A stretch of 64,000 nucleotides of DNA. Origin: Candidatus Poribacteria bacterium. Lineage in GTDB: Bacteria > Poribacteria > WGA-4E > WGA-3G. The notes under the pieces are model-generated. The model did not search any database and was not told the DNA's origin. It was given only the letters and a program-made list of their open reading frames with translations. Below, in pieces: positions 54,871 to 63,404 of this stretch; within the stretch, counting starts at the first letter, position 1, and every line of letters starts with the position of its first letter. The position numbers and the translations under genes are program-made. The DNA is taken from the NCBI GenBank assembly GCA_022827625.1, contig JAJEIE010000027.1:110827-174826 (forward strand). The letters are read 5' to 3'.

Positions 54871-56499
54871 TTACCGCCGACGTTTCGTCCGTTCTGTTGT
54901 ACGGCTCCGACTGCTGCTACTGCTACTACTCCGCTTATCGTCGTCATCCTTACTACTTGAGCTACTCCGTGATACGCTGGAGCTGGAGGTTGTCGGACGC
55001 GTCCGCGTCTTTGTGGCAGTAGAACGGTTGACACTTGTACGTGATCTTGATGAACTTGCCGAGCGGCTAACGCTTGTTCTCTCGCGCGACGTACTTGTTG
55101 TCCGTGAGCGGCTGACGCTTGTGTTTGTGCGTGAGCGGCTGGTACTGGATGTCGTACTCCGATACTTCGAGGCAGAACCGCTACTCGTACTTGAAGAGTA
55201 TGAGCGGCTCGACGATGTAGCTGTCGGACGTCTATAAAGCGGTGTTGTCCGCCGTGTCTCTACCGACCTGCTATAGCGATTCACGCTCCGTGCTGTCGGG
55301 GCATCAGAATAACGCCGCTGTTTACTGACCGTGTTTTCTGGCGCATAAACGCTCCGTCGGACACTACTTTGGCGAAGCGTCGAGGCAGAGGCAAGGGCAC
55401 GCTGCTTCTGTTCAATAATTGTCCGGCGCGCAACCCGTTCTGTTGTTGCCGGTGTCTGTTTCCGGTGGTTTTCGAGCGTTGTACGAACGCTTCTCCGGAC
55501 GACTGAACGGTCTGCCTGTCGACTGTTCGCCGACAATCGACTCCGACTGTATTGCCGCCGCGTCGCCTCATGCTGCGTGCTCCACTTATTCAACCGAGTC
55601 CGTCGTTGATAAACCTTAGGCGTACCGCGGTAGTACGAGTATGGGGAGTAATAGCGATAGTACGCACTCGGATAATAGCCACGGTAGCGTCCGAGGTATC
55701 CACCATAATACGAACGGATGGAGAGATAGTGATGATCGTAGATCGGGTAGCTCCATCGGAGGTAGTGGTCGTAGTCCGTCGCGTAATAGACTGGACCATC
55801 GTAAAAGTAGAGATAGGTGTAACGGTGCCATGGACGCCAACGATACGTCGGCGTGTATCGTTGAATAACTCTAACTTTCGGTTGCCTGCGATAGGTAGAT
55901 ACTTCAATATGCTCTACGTCAATCTGTTCGCCCCCTTCAGCGACGATATGTAGTTCCATCCATCCATCTTTAACATGACCCACAGCCGGAATTTTGAGAC
56001 GTTCGGATCGGTTTTTCGCTCGAAGGACGAAAGTGTCGCCGTAACGGGTCTCACTGGCATTTTCGTCATAGTAACCCCGCCGTGTTGCCTCTCGCTTGGT
56101 GTTACGAATCCAAGCACGTCCAGCGATAGGTTCTTCATAATCTTCAATCTCTAAACGGTGTGGTTCTCCTCGGTATCGCACCAAAATTTCAATGTACTGT
56201 GTTCCCACTGGAATTTCAAAGAGGTATACCGCACTTGCGATTGCGAATTCGTAATCATCCGTGTGCTGAGCGGAATTTGCCCATGCAGTGAGTCTTATAC
56301 CATCTTCAAAGCGCGGACTTGCGGTAATCGTCGCACTCCCTCGTTCTATCCACTCGTCGACCTCATTCGCTACGCGGTGCTCACGACTGAGCCGATCTGC
56401 GTAGTAATCGTAATCCGCAGCGATGGGACTTAGCAACCCAACAAATAGAAAACAACTCATCATGCATACTGCGCTAAAAATGGAAATCCGGGCCTTCAT
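54871..56499 (-). CDS. Secreted protein with tyrosine-rich middle and Arg/Ser-rich C-terminus
   Basis: 542 residues from ATG 56499 with TAGGAGG upstream (the frame back to 56535 has no site). Signal peptide of about 30 residues (ending SPIAA). Residues 40-210 form a soluble domain (ITASPRFEDGIRL, GWMELHIVAEGGEQIDVEHI). Residues about 215-300 are very rich in Tyr and Arg (YYPSAYYRYYSPYSYY). Residues about 340-542 are Ser/Arg/Thr-rich with SR, SRS and RS dipeptides and end in KRRR. It looks like the SR domains of eukaryotic RNA-binding proteins, probably by convergence. Such a basic, disordered tail may bind nucleic acid, polysaccharide or mineral. Not recognised. Confidence 0.78.
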   Translation of the reverse strand: MKARISIFSAVCMMSCFLFVGLLSPIAADYDYYADRLSREHRVANEVDEWIERGSATITASPRFEDGIRLTAWANSAQHTDDYEFAIASAVYLFEIPVGTQYIEILVRYRGEPHRLEIEDYEEPIAGRAWIRNTKREATRRGYYDENASETRYGDTFVLRAKNRSERLKIPAVGHVKDGWMELHIVAEGGEQIDVEHIEVSTYRRQPKVRVIQRYTPTYRWRPWHRYTYLYFYDGPVYYATDYDHYLRWSYPIYDHHYLSIRSYYGGYLGRYRGYYPSAYYRYYSPYSYYRGTPKVYQRRTRLNKWSTQHEATRRQYSRSRLSANSRQADRSVVRRSVRTTLENHRKQTPATTERVARRTIIEQKQRALASASTLRQSSVRRSVYAPENTVSKQRRYSDAPTARSVNRYSRSVETRRTTPLYRRPTATSSSRSYSSSTSSGSASKYRSTTSSTSRSRTNTSVSRSRTTSTSRERTSVSRSASSSRSRTSVNRSTATKTRTRPTTSSSSVSRSSSSSKDDDDKRSSSSSSSRSRTTERTKRRR

Positions 56500-56620
56500 A
56501 AGAATCCTCCTATCTTCATCTCCTTTATTTGGCATTGCTAATGGATTTTTATACCCATTACGTGCGGTGCCGCGTGAATATAATCACGTAAATCTTCTTT
56601 TTCGCTAAAGTGTTGCAAAA

Positions 56621-56649
56621 ATGATACAATTTCCTTCAAGAATTGTCAA
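56621..56649 (-). promoter_or_regulatory. Consensus promoter for the SR-rich protein gene
   Basis: On the minus strand: TTGACA (56649-56644), 17-base spacer, TATCAT (56626-56621). The leader of about 115 bases contains two small hairpins (CGTG/CACG and TAATGG/CCATTA). Confidence 0.75.
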
Positions 56650-56668
56650 GGATTAATTCGTTCCACTT

Positions 56669-57403
56669 TCAGTCTTTAGGAATCAGTTTAATGCCTCTTT
56701 TTTTTGCGTGTTCGCGGGCGAGTGGTGTAATAATCGCGCCGCTTACATAAACCAGCTCGCGCACACTCGCATCCAAATTTGAAATGGTCGATGCGCTAAT
56801 CAGAGACTTTTCCGAAGTGGCAGACGGACTGTCCGTTTTCTCCATGACGGATTCGGCAATTTGCATCATTGGTACTAATTCAACGCCAAATTCGGACAAA
56901 AGGTTTACATATTCGACCTCGATAGCACCGATTTTTGTAGAAGTTTCGCCATGGTTGAGTACGTCGGAGGCGGCTATAACCTTCTTTCCTTTAGAGAGTG
57001 CTTCAAAAACGAGGTAACTACACGGTGTATCCACCAATCTTAACGCGAGTTTCGCAACCATTGGATGCGAAAAAACAGGAAGCACGATCTGCTGATAGGG
57101 TGCCACAAAAGTTGATATATCGTTTAGGGTATTTTCCGCCAAAATGTTATCTTCACCAAACGCCGCATAAATCGATTCAAGGTTTATGACTTTAGTTGCG
57201 AGTTCGGACAGAATTATTGTAATTTTCCACCCATTTTGCTCACAGATCCGAAGTTGCCTGAGGGGTTCATCTAATGCAAGTTGTGTAGTACCAAAGATAG
57301 CGAGTAGTTGTTTTTCGTGTGCAGCTTGGGTCGTAGTCGTTGTCTGCTCTTGCAGTACCTTCTCCACAACTTTCCGAATCTGGTCAGTCAGTTCTTGATT
57401 CAT
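56669..57403 (-). CDS. BMC-associated flavoprotein-like protein
   Basis: 244 residues, 33 bases after pduL. Residues 1-20 (DQIRKVVEKVLQEQ) form an amphipathic helix like the encapsulation peptides that target enzymes to microcompartment shells. A Thr-rich linker (TTTTTQA) follows. The core resembles the flavoprotein/HFCD-type Rossmann fold (LAIFGTTQLALDEPLRQL, ITIILSELATKVI, VLPVFSHPMVAKLALRL, KKVIAASDVL). The last segment (TPLAREHAKKRGIKLI) is a motif seen in several BMC-associated proteins. Cofactor and reaction are not known. Confidence 0.75.
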   Translation of the reverse strand: MNQELTDQIRKVVEKVLQEQTTTTTQAAHEKQLLAIFGTTQLALDEPLRQLRICEQNGWKITIILSELATKVINLESIYAAFGEDNILAENTLNDISTFVAPYQQIVLPVFSHPMVAKLALRLVDTPCSYLVFEALSKGKKVIAASDVLNHGETSTKIGAIEVEYVNLLSEFGVELVPMMQIAESVMEKTDSPSATSEKSLISASTISNLDASVRELVYVSGAIITPLAREHAKKRGIKLIPKD

Positions 57404-57436
57404 GTCGGTTTCAAAACGATAGGAAATCTATAGATG

Positions 57437-58150
57437 TTAGTGTGGATCGCGTACGATTTCAACAGGTTCGCCACCTTTCAGACCGGCGGCGTTAGAGTCA
57501 TCGGTATCTAAGTGCATTTGGAGCACATATCCTTCAGAGATTTTCGGACGAACGTTTTCAAATGTTAAAGCGCGTTCACCACGGAAACGGACTTTCAGGA
57601 GGTTGTCCTCGTGGATACCGAGAGCCTCTGCCTCTTTAGGAGTCATGTGAATGTGTCGTGTCGCGCAGATCGCGCCTTCCTCCAAATAGATACTTCCTGC
57701 GGGACCTATGAGCGTAATCGGTTCGGCACCAGCAAGGTCACCGGAGTCTCGAATAGGTGGGTTTAATCCGAGTCGAATGGCTTCCGTTTGAGCGACTTCG
57801 ACTTGAGAATAGTCTCGTACGGGACCAAGAATGCGAACGGCTTCAATAGCCCGCATCCGTTTTCCAACGACAGTCACTGTCTCATTTGCCGCGAATGCGC
57901 CGGGCTGATAAAGCGGCGCGTAGACGGTGAGTTGATGTCCGGCACCGTAGAGAATTTCAAGGTGCTCCTGCGTTACATGGGCATGCCGTGCGGAGACCCC
58001 GACTGGAATCTGCTGCTGCTGTGCAACGGCATCGCACGCGCGATTCCCCGCATCACAGGTTCGCAAAGCACAACCGCTACACGCCTGATCTGTCGTCAAT
58101 TTGCTGACAACCCGGCGGGTGATCAACTCAACAAGGGCTTGGTCTGGCAT
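57437..58150 (-). CDS. pduL: PduL-type phosphate acyltransferase
   Basis: 237 residues. An N-terminal amphipathic helix (ALVELITRRVVSKL) looks like an encapsulation peptide. The two PTAC/PduL half-domains follow: GVSARHAHVTQEHLEILYG in the first and AICATRHIHMTPKEAEALGI in the second, both with the zinc-binding His-x-His. It interconverts acyl-CoA and acyl-phosphate to recycle CoA inside the compartment. An odd insert between the helix and the domain has four cysteines (Cys24, 27, 32, 39; CxxC-x4-C-x6-C). Encoded 75 bases after the shell protein. Confidence 0.94.
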   Translation of the reverse strand: MPDQALVELITRRVVSKLTTDQACSGCALRTCDAGNRACDAVAQQQQIPVGVSARHAHVTQEHLEILYGAGHQLTVYAPLYQPGAFAANETVTVVGKRMRAIEAVRILGPVRDYSQVEVAQTEAIRLGLNPPIRDSGDLAGAEPITLIGPAGSIYLEEGAICATRHIHMTPKEAEALGIHEDNLLKVRFRGERALTFENVRPKISEGYVLQMHLDTDDSNAAGLKGGEPVEIVRDPH

Positions 58151-58225
58151 CTATTATTCGCCTTTTTGGTTGGGATATTCCGTACGTCGCTGAGGGACGT
58201 GCGGTTAATCGACTTAACAAACAAC

Positions 58226-58501
58226 TTACGCTTCGGGTAAGGTCGTTTCAACGTCAGCGTGCGGACGTGGAATCACGTGAACAGAGACGACCTCACCAAC
58301 ACGTGCAGCTGCCTCAGCACCCGCATCCGTTGCGGCTTTTACTGCACCGACATCGCCGCGGACCATAACGGTTACGTAACCCCCGCCGACCTGTTCATAG
58401 CCGACAAGTTGGACATTTGCTGCCTTCACCATTGCATCGGCAGCTTCAATACTTCCAACCAAACCTCTCGTTTCAATTAAACCCAATGCATCTCCGGTCA
58501 T
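58226..58501 (-). CDS. BMC-H hexameric shell protein
   Basis: 91 residues with GGGAGG upstream. A single BMC domain: [26 protein letters not shown], then [20 protein letters not shown] and [11 protein letters not shown] at the end, as in PduA or EutM types. It forms the flat hexameric facets of bacterial microcompartments. No pentamer (BMC-P) or trimer (BMC-T) gene is in this window, so other shell parts must be elsewhere if a closed compartment is made. Confidence 0.96.
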   Translation of the reverse strand: MTGDALGLIETRGLVGSIEAADAMVKAANVQLVGYEQVGGGYVTVMVRGDVGAVKAATDAGAEAAARVGEVVSVHVIPRPHADVETTLPEA

Positions 58502-58534
58502 ATTAATCCTGATAGCCTCCCATTAAAAATTTAG

Positions 58535-58567
58535 CAACGAATATGTGAGTCGTTGTGAGGTATTATA
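58535..58567 (-). promoter_or_regulatory. Possible promoter and 5' hairpin for the BMC locus
   Basis: On the minus strand a perfect TATAAT (58567-58562) lies 61 bases before the shell gene; no good -35 is visible. A CAACGA/TCGTTG stem with a 9-base loop (58535-58555) would sit at the 5' end of the transcript. Confidence 0.35.
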
Positions 58568-58650
58568 CGCATAGAATAAGAAAGCCCCGCCGACATAAAA
58601 ACGGAGGAAAACTGAGCAAAAATGCTGAGTACCTCACCCTATATAATATA

Positions 58651-59538
58651 TCACATTTTTTGAAGTTTTTCAACAAAAAAACTGAAAACGCGTCTGTTTG
58701 CTTCATGAATCTCTTTCTCTACCTTGGCGACTTCGCCGAGTTTCTGGTAGATTAAGGCGCGCCAATAGTGAGCCTGTATGAGGGCGTTGGGATCCCCTTG
58801 CCACGTTTGGATTGTTTCGGTAAGAAGTGCTAAGGCGTGTGTATAGTCGGCGGTTGCTGATGTGTCCGCCGCTGAGTATTCATGAATCAGCCCACGGCTC
58901 ATGTAAGCGCGCGCAAAGCGTGGCTCCAAAGCGATGGCTTGGTCCATATCTGCCAGTGCGAGTTTTAAACGGTCTTTATCGCTTTGGGTGGAAAGTTGGA
59001 GATGGGTATTACCGCGGGCGTAATAAGTTACTGCGCTTGGCTGCCGTTTAATCACGGTATCATAGTCGGCGAGAGCATTTTGAGTGTCGCCCTGTTCAAA
59101 ATAGGTTTCTGCGCGTCTCCGCATGACCCGTGCGCTCCACCTTTTTTTCAGCGAGGCGGTATAGTCTGCGATAGCACGCGCCGCGTCATCCAATGCACGA
59201 TACGCATCGCCGCGACTCGCGTATGCGTCTGCTTGGTATCGTTTGAGTTCTAAAGTTCGGGTATAATCGGCTATTGCTGTTTTATAGTCACCGGCGCGAT
59301 AGTGGGCGAGACCGCGTTTGGCATAAGCCTCGGCATACCGTGGCTCAATCTCAATGGCTTGTGTAAATGCTGCGATAGCCTGAGGAATTTTCCATGTTCT
59401 CAGCGATAGGGTCCCCTTTTGGACGTATGCTTGTGCTTCTGGATTTTCTCCTTTTATGGCGTCCCACGTTACAAAACGGGAAGCAAGGAGAATAGTGATA
59501 ACCAGCACGGGAGTCATGATATAAATGAGTGGTCGCAT
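58651..59538 (-). CDS. Membrane-anchored TPR protein
   Basis: 295 residues. An N-terminal hydrophobic anchor (about 4-22) is followed by about seven tetratricopeptide repeats (AYAKRGLAHYRAGDYKTAIADY, AYASRGDAYRALDDAARAIADY, TYFEQGDTQNALADYDTVI). Likely periplasmic or outer-face scaffolding. Last gene of a run with the metallophosphoesterase and peptidase, 33 bases after the former. Confidence 0.88.
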   Translation of the reverse strand: MRPLIYIMTPVLVITILLASRFVTWDAIKGENPEAQAYVQKGTLSLRTWKIPQAIAAFTQAIEIEPRYAEAYAKRGLAHYRAGDYKTAIADYTRTLELKRYQADAYASRGDAYRALDDAARAIADYTASLKKRWSARVMRRRAETYFEQGDTQNALADYDTVIKRQPSAVTYYARGNTHLQLSTQSDKDRLKLALADMDQAIALEPRFARAYMSRGLIHEYSAADTSATADYTHALALLTETIQTWQGDPNALIQAHYWRALIYQKLGEVAKVEKEIHEANRRVFSFFVEKLQKM

Positions 59539-59571
59539 GACGTGCGTCTTTCCTACAGTAGTGTGCGGATG

Positions 59572-60564
59572 CTACCGTTTTGGCTTTCCAGTGCCGTTAT
59601 AAAGGTGATGGATATTCACGCCTAACTTCAGGGCGTGGACGGAAGAATAAGTCTCTGCTAAGTCAATCTCAATATATGCCGGAATTCCCGGGGGACCGCT
59701 ATAGCCTGTCGAAAAAATGAGTTGATTTTCACCGAAAGTTGCTATGCCGTCTCTGACGTTTTTCCTTGGGAAATAACCAATTGGCGTATGTCCGACGATC
59801 AGGAGGTTGCCGTTGATGGCTTTGAGAAATTTTTCAATATGGGTTAAAGTATATCCACCCATATAGGCAATCTCTGGGCGAGGCCAGAGGAGTTCCTCTA
59901 AAGTCTTGGGGTTTGGATCAACGAGGTCGGTGAGACTCCTAACAAAACGCGCAGGTCCGGCGTGAACGCCGACAAAACCTTTTTTCCCGACAACAACTGT
60001 GGGTAGGTTCATAAGGAATTCGTAATGCACATCAGTCATTCTTTCAATGAAATTGAACTGTTCATAATAGGCACCCGATGGACTGGCGTATAACGCCCGA
60101 ATCACCTCGGGTCGGTTTTCTAAGGTCATTCCCATCTTTTTCAGCATTGCGTAGGTGTCTGCTGCAGCGAACTCGTGGTTTCCTCGGACATAGATAAGCC
60201 GTTTGCCGTTATCGCCCAGCTGCCTTCGGAGTTCCATCACCCGGTCAATGATGAGTATATCCCCATAGGGGGGGTGCCTCGGTTCATCAGGCTTATAGTC
60301 AACCGCATCGCCGAGTATCAGCCCGTAAACATCTTCACCGGCTTGAATCCGCTCGATGAGATTCGTGAGTCGCAACCACTGGTTAAAATCGTCCCAGTGT
60401 GCGTGCAGGTCAGAGACAATATAGACAGTGCCGTGATCGGGTAAAACAACAATGTGTCCATCGCGCGTTAATTGATTGGGGTATTGTGAGAGCAATTTGG
60501 GCTGAGCTATCGCTATTGAAGCGAGGCAGAAGCAAAGAATAGCGCAAACTATAGGGGTGTTCAT
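59572..60564 (-). CDS. Secreted calcineurin-like metallophosphoesterase
   Basis: 330 residues with a signal peptide (cut after IAIA, about residue 20). The five metal-site motifs of the family are readable: DLHAHW, GDAVDY, GNHE, HAGPA and GHTP. Members hydrolyse phosphomono- or diesters; the substrate is not readable. It starts 6 bases after the HExxH peptidase gene, so the two are co-transcribed. Confidence 0.9.
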   Translation of the reverse strand: MNTPIVCAILCFCLASIAIAQPKLLSQYPNQLTRDGHIVVLPDHGTVYIVSDLHAHWDDFNQWLRLTNLIERIQAGEDVYGLILGDAVDYKPDEPRHPPYGDILIIDRVMELRRQLGDNGKRLIYVRGNHEFAAADTYAMLKKMGMTLENRPEVIRALYASPSGAYYEQFNFIERMTDVHYEFLMNLPTVVVGKKGFVGVHAGPARFVRSLTDLVDPNPKTLEELLWPRPEIAYMGGYTLTHIEKFLKAINGNLLIVGHTPIGYFPRKNVRDGIATFGENQLIFSTGYSGPPGIPAYIEIDLAETYSSVHALKLGVNIHHLYNGTGKPKR

Positions 60565-60570
60565 CCGTCC

Positions 60571-61482
60571 TTAAACCTTGAAAAATGCGTCCACAGTGTC
60601 TTCCTGTTGCGCGAGTTTATTGAGGTAACGCCGCCTGCGGTTCCAACAGACGAGATAACCAAGAAGCGCGAGACCACCGATCCCACCCCATAAGATATAT
60701 GAGTTGGAAAAGAGAGATGCCCATCGGTAACGCTCCGTCAGCGATTCGCGCCAATGGACATCGTAGGTGGCGAGATCCCAACCAACGACATCTTCGAAAG
60801 CAGTGTTGAAATTACTACCCGCATGAAGTTTCGCAATAATGTCAAACAGTGCCGCTCTGCCTTTGATTTCCACTAACCAGCGTAGCGCGTCTTGGCTTTC
60901 GGCATAAGCTAAATCCGCACCGGTTTGCGAACGCGGAAAACTTCGCTCCAATTCTTGAAGGGGCAGTATGGATTTCGAGAAGATGTGTTTGAGGAGTGTT
61001 CCGTGACGGCTCGGCACCCATTCATCAGCGAAATAGATGGCAATGCCTTCCACGAACCATAAGGGAATCTCTTTAACGGCTTTGCGGGTGCACTGTCCAA
61101 AAAGGACGTGTGCAATTTCGTGACGGAGGACTTGCACGAACTGCAGTTTCGCAAGAGCAATATGTTTTGCATTTTGAATAACAATCCGTCGGCTCAGCGG
61201 AAAGGCACACCCGACCGCCCAATCCTGAATGGGCGCGTGAACAGAAGTCTTAAACTCCTCCTGTGTATTGCAGACCCAAATGTCAATTACCCCTGGCGAC
61301 ATACGACTCGTCAACTCCGGCATTTCGGCGTAGAATTCTTCTGCAATCTGAAGGATTGACACTGGATCCGCTGTGCCTTCTCGATAGTAGACACGAAAAT
61401 GTCGACTCTCTGCTGATTCCCAGGTTGCTGAGGCTGAAAGTATCGGCAAGAGTAATAATAAGAAAAAAATAAAGTTTTTCAT
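60571..61482 (-). CDS. Membrane-anchored HExxH zinc peptidase (gluzincin-like)
   Basis: 303 residues from ATG 61482 (the frame back to 61524 has no better site). Signal peptide at 1-19. Zinc motif HEIAHVLFG, with a downstream glutamate in PLWFVEGIAIYFAD as the third ligand, typical of M1/M48-like gluzincins. A C-terminal TM helix (about 265-285, ILWGGIGGLALLGYLVCW) with a basic tail (NRRRR). So the catalytic domain is periplasmic. Target unknown. Confidence 0.88.
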   Translation of the reverse strand: MKNFIFFLLLLLPILSASATWESAESRHFRVYYREGTADPVSILQIAEEFYAEMPELTSRMSPGVIDIWVCNTQEEFKTSVHAPIQDWAVGCAFPLSRRIVIQNAKHIALAKLQFVQVLRHEIAHVLFGQCTRKAVKEIPLWFVEGIAIYFADEWVPSRHGTLLKHIFSKSILPLQELERSFPRSQTGADLAYAESQDALRWLVEIKGRAALFDIIAKLHAGSNFNTAFEDVVGWDLATYDVHWRESLTERYRWASLFSNSYILWGGIGGLALLGYLVCWNRRRRYLNKLAQQEDTVDAFFKV

Positions 61483-61529
61483 ATTTAGTCCCACGTCGCT
61501 TCCAGCACACGTGAAGTTCACCACGAAAC

Positions 61530-62492
61530 CTACTGATAAAGATGAGCGACTGAACTTCCATAGCCGTTGTAAATCCTGGTCGGGAGCCTCTCCCCAGTCC
61601 CAATCATTCTCTCATTGGCTTGAGACCAGCGCGGGTGTGGCACATTCGGATTGACATTCGCTTCAAAGTCATACTCCCTTGGTGCGAGCGTATTCCAAAA
61701 GGTGCGTGGTTTCTGACTAATTAACTCGATACTGACGATGGATTTGATACTTTTGAATCCATATTTCCAAGGCACAATGAGCCGAATAGGCGCGCCGTGT
61801 TGCGGTGGTAAAATATGTCCGTAAATGCCGACAGTGAGTATTGTCAAGTCATTCATCGCTTCAGCAAGTGTGAGGCCTTCATAATAAGGCCACGGATAGC
61901 GTAAGTTGCGTTGTTGCGGTGCTACCTCCGAATCCAAGAATGTGAGCATTCGCACATATTTAGCATCCGCTGTGGGTTGAACTTTTTCAAGGAGGGCTTT
62001 CATCGGGAACCCGATCCAAGGGACCACCATTGCCCATGCTTCAACGCAGCGGAAACGATAGATTCGCTCTTCCAACGGCATCTGTTTGATTAAATCATCG
62101 ACATCCAAGGTCATCGGTTTTTCGACCAGACCTGATATTTTGATTTCCCAAGGACGTGTTTTGAATTGCTTCACTTCTTTCCAAACGCCGCTCTTAGAGG
62201 TGGTGAACTCATAATAGTTGTTATAGGTAGCAGCGACAACTTCGTCGGTCATCTGTCTGTTTACTGTGAAGTTTGGATTATTTTCTGCATCAAGTTTCTG
62301 CGCGCGATACGGCTCTAACTGTTTTTCGACACCTTTGTTCTGCGCACATGCGTTTGAGGTTGAAAACAGTAATGCTCCCGCACTCGCTAATCCTAAATCT
62401 CTGATGAACTTCCGACGGTTGATATAGTCTGATTCAGATGTTACCTGATTTTCAGGGATCTCCCATTCCTTTGGAATTTTGATATACGACAT
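61530..62492 (-). CDS. msrP: Periplasmic methionine sulfoxide reductase, molybdopterin subunit
   Basis: 320 residues. Twin-arginine leader INRRKFIRDLGLASAGALLF, so the folded cofactor-bound protein is exported by Tat. Molybdopterin sulfite-oxidase fold with Cys149 (YRFRCVEAWAM) as the Mo ligand and KYGFKSIKSI near the end. MsrP repairs oxidised methionine in envelope proteins. The usual membrane partner MsrQ is not adjacent. First gene of the downstream peptidase-phosphoesterase-TPR run (47-base gap). Confidence 0.93.
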   Translation of the reverse strand: MSYIKIPKEWEIPENQVTSESDYINRRKFIRDLGLASAGALLFSTSNACAQNKGVEKQLEPYRAQKLDAENNPNFTVNRQMTDEVVAATYNNYYEFTTSKSGVWKEVKQFKTRPWEIKISGLVEKPMTLDVDDLIKQMPLEERIYRFRCVEAWAMVVPWIGFPMKALLEKVQPTADAKYVRMLTFLDSEVAPQQRNLRYPWPYYEGLTLAEAMNDLTILTVGIYGHILPPQHGAPIRLIVPWKYGFKSIKSIVSIELISQKPRTFWNTLAPREYDFEANVNPNVPHPRWSQANERMIGTGERLPTRIYNGYGSSVAHLYQ

Positions 62493-62518
62493 GAGATCTG
62501 CCTCCCGTTTAACTTAAA

Positions 62519-62549
62519 CTACAGCAGCTTGGTTCGTTTAGTGCTGTAG
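62519..62549. promoter_or_regulatory. Inverted repeat in the msrP leader
   Basis: CTACAGCA (62519-62526) and TGCTGTAG (62542-62549) are perfect 8-base arms with a 15-base loop, between the msrP promoter and its start. It could be an operator or an RNA hairpin. Confidence 0.5.
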
Positions 62550-62552
62550 GAT

Positions 62553-62581
62553 AGTATATCTTATTTCTGTTTGCAACGCAA
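62553..62581 (-). promoter_or_regulatory. Promoter for msrP
   Basis: On the minus strand: TTGCGT (62581-62576), 17-base spacer, TATACT (62558-62553). About 60 bases before the msrP ATG. Confidence 0.55.
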
Positions 62582-62697
62582 CTTGAATTCAGTAGTATTA
62601 ATGTGTTACAAGCAAACAATGTTCATCTTGATAACGTTGATCAATAAAGTTCCACAATTCAAAAGTAGAAAAAATAAGTCCTTTGGTTTGTTTTTTC

Positions 62698-62727
62698 TTG
62701 CAACTTTTTTCAGTTTTGGTGTATAAT
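62698..62727 (+). promoter_or_regulatory. Promoter for the cysteine-rich secreted protein gene
   Basis: TTGCAA (62698-62703), 18-base spacer, perfect TATAAT (62722-62727), about 50 bases before the ATG at 62786. Confidence 0.6.
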
Positions 62728-62785
62728 ACCCTAAAGCGTTTATTTCGTTCCAACTTTCTGATGAAATAACGGGGTTGATTGAACA

Positions 62786-63226
62786 ATGTTGCAGAGACAT
62801 CGACAAGTTCTCATTCTACTTATAGGGCTATTGTACGTTTATTCGGTATGTCCGCTTCTATGCTCGGCTTTTGAACAGAAGTTCTGTTACAGTGGGTCTC
62901 AAGAGGTTCTGAGCGGAGATATTAAAGTCCAATCAAACTGCTGCCAAAGTACCAAGACAGGGGCGGCGAGCGAAGCCGAAATGCCGTCAGAAAGCGGCAA
63001 ATTGTGTTGTTCGACCGACTTAGAACTTGTGATTCCAGACGACAGACACAATACGTCCGAATTCCGTGAATTAATCGGACAGTCTCTTGTCTCAATTCTT
63101 CCTATCTCAACAACTTCACCTATTACACCGTCGGAGTCATTCCAAATGCTCCGCGCCCCTTTAATCTCCACGTTTTTCCCCGACTACTCTCTATCCCGTA
63201 GAGGGCCTCCTCCTATTCTCTCTTAG
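62786..63226 (+). CDS. Small secreted cysteine-rich protein
   Basis: 146 residues. N-terminal signal peptide or anchor (about 6-27, LILLIGLLYVYSVCPLLC). The mature part has cysteines in CYSG, NCCQS and LCCS, and a C-terminal RRGPPPILS. The spaced CC pairs and RGPP end resemble small uncharacterised proteins sometimes found near metal-handling genes, but I do not recognise a family. It is the last gene before the IscB locus. Confidence 0.7.
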   Translation: MLQRHRQVLILLIGLLYVYSVCPLLCSAFEQKFCYSGSQEVLSGDIKVQSNCCQSTKTGAASEAEMPSESGKLCCSTDLELVIPDDRHNTSEFRELIGQSLVSILPISTTSPITPSESFQMLRAPLISTFFPDYSLSRRGPPPILS

Positions 63227-63404
63227 ATGAGTTCTCAAAGAACTCTTCAAGCACTTATCTATCCATTATTACCAATACTTTTACAGATTGTTTCCCGCGT
63301 TTTCTTTTCATGGAAATATAGATCGGGAACTGTTAATAGATCTGTGGCGTGAGGTTTTCTGCCTCGCTGCGCTGCAATATTCTTAGGATGGTATAAATTA
63401 AAGT

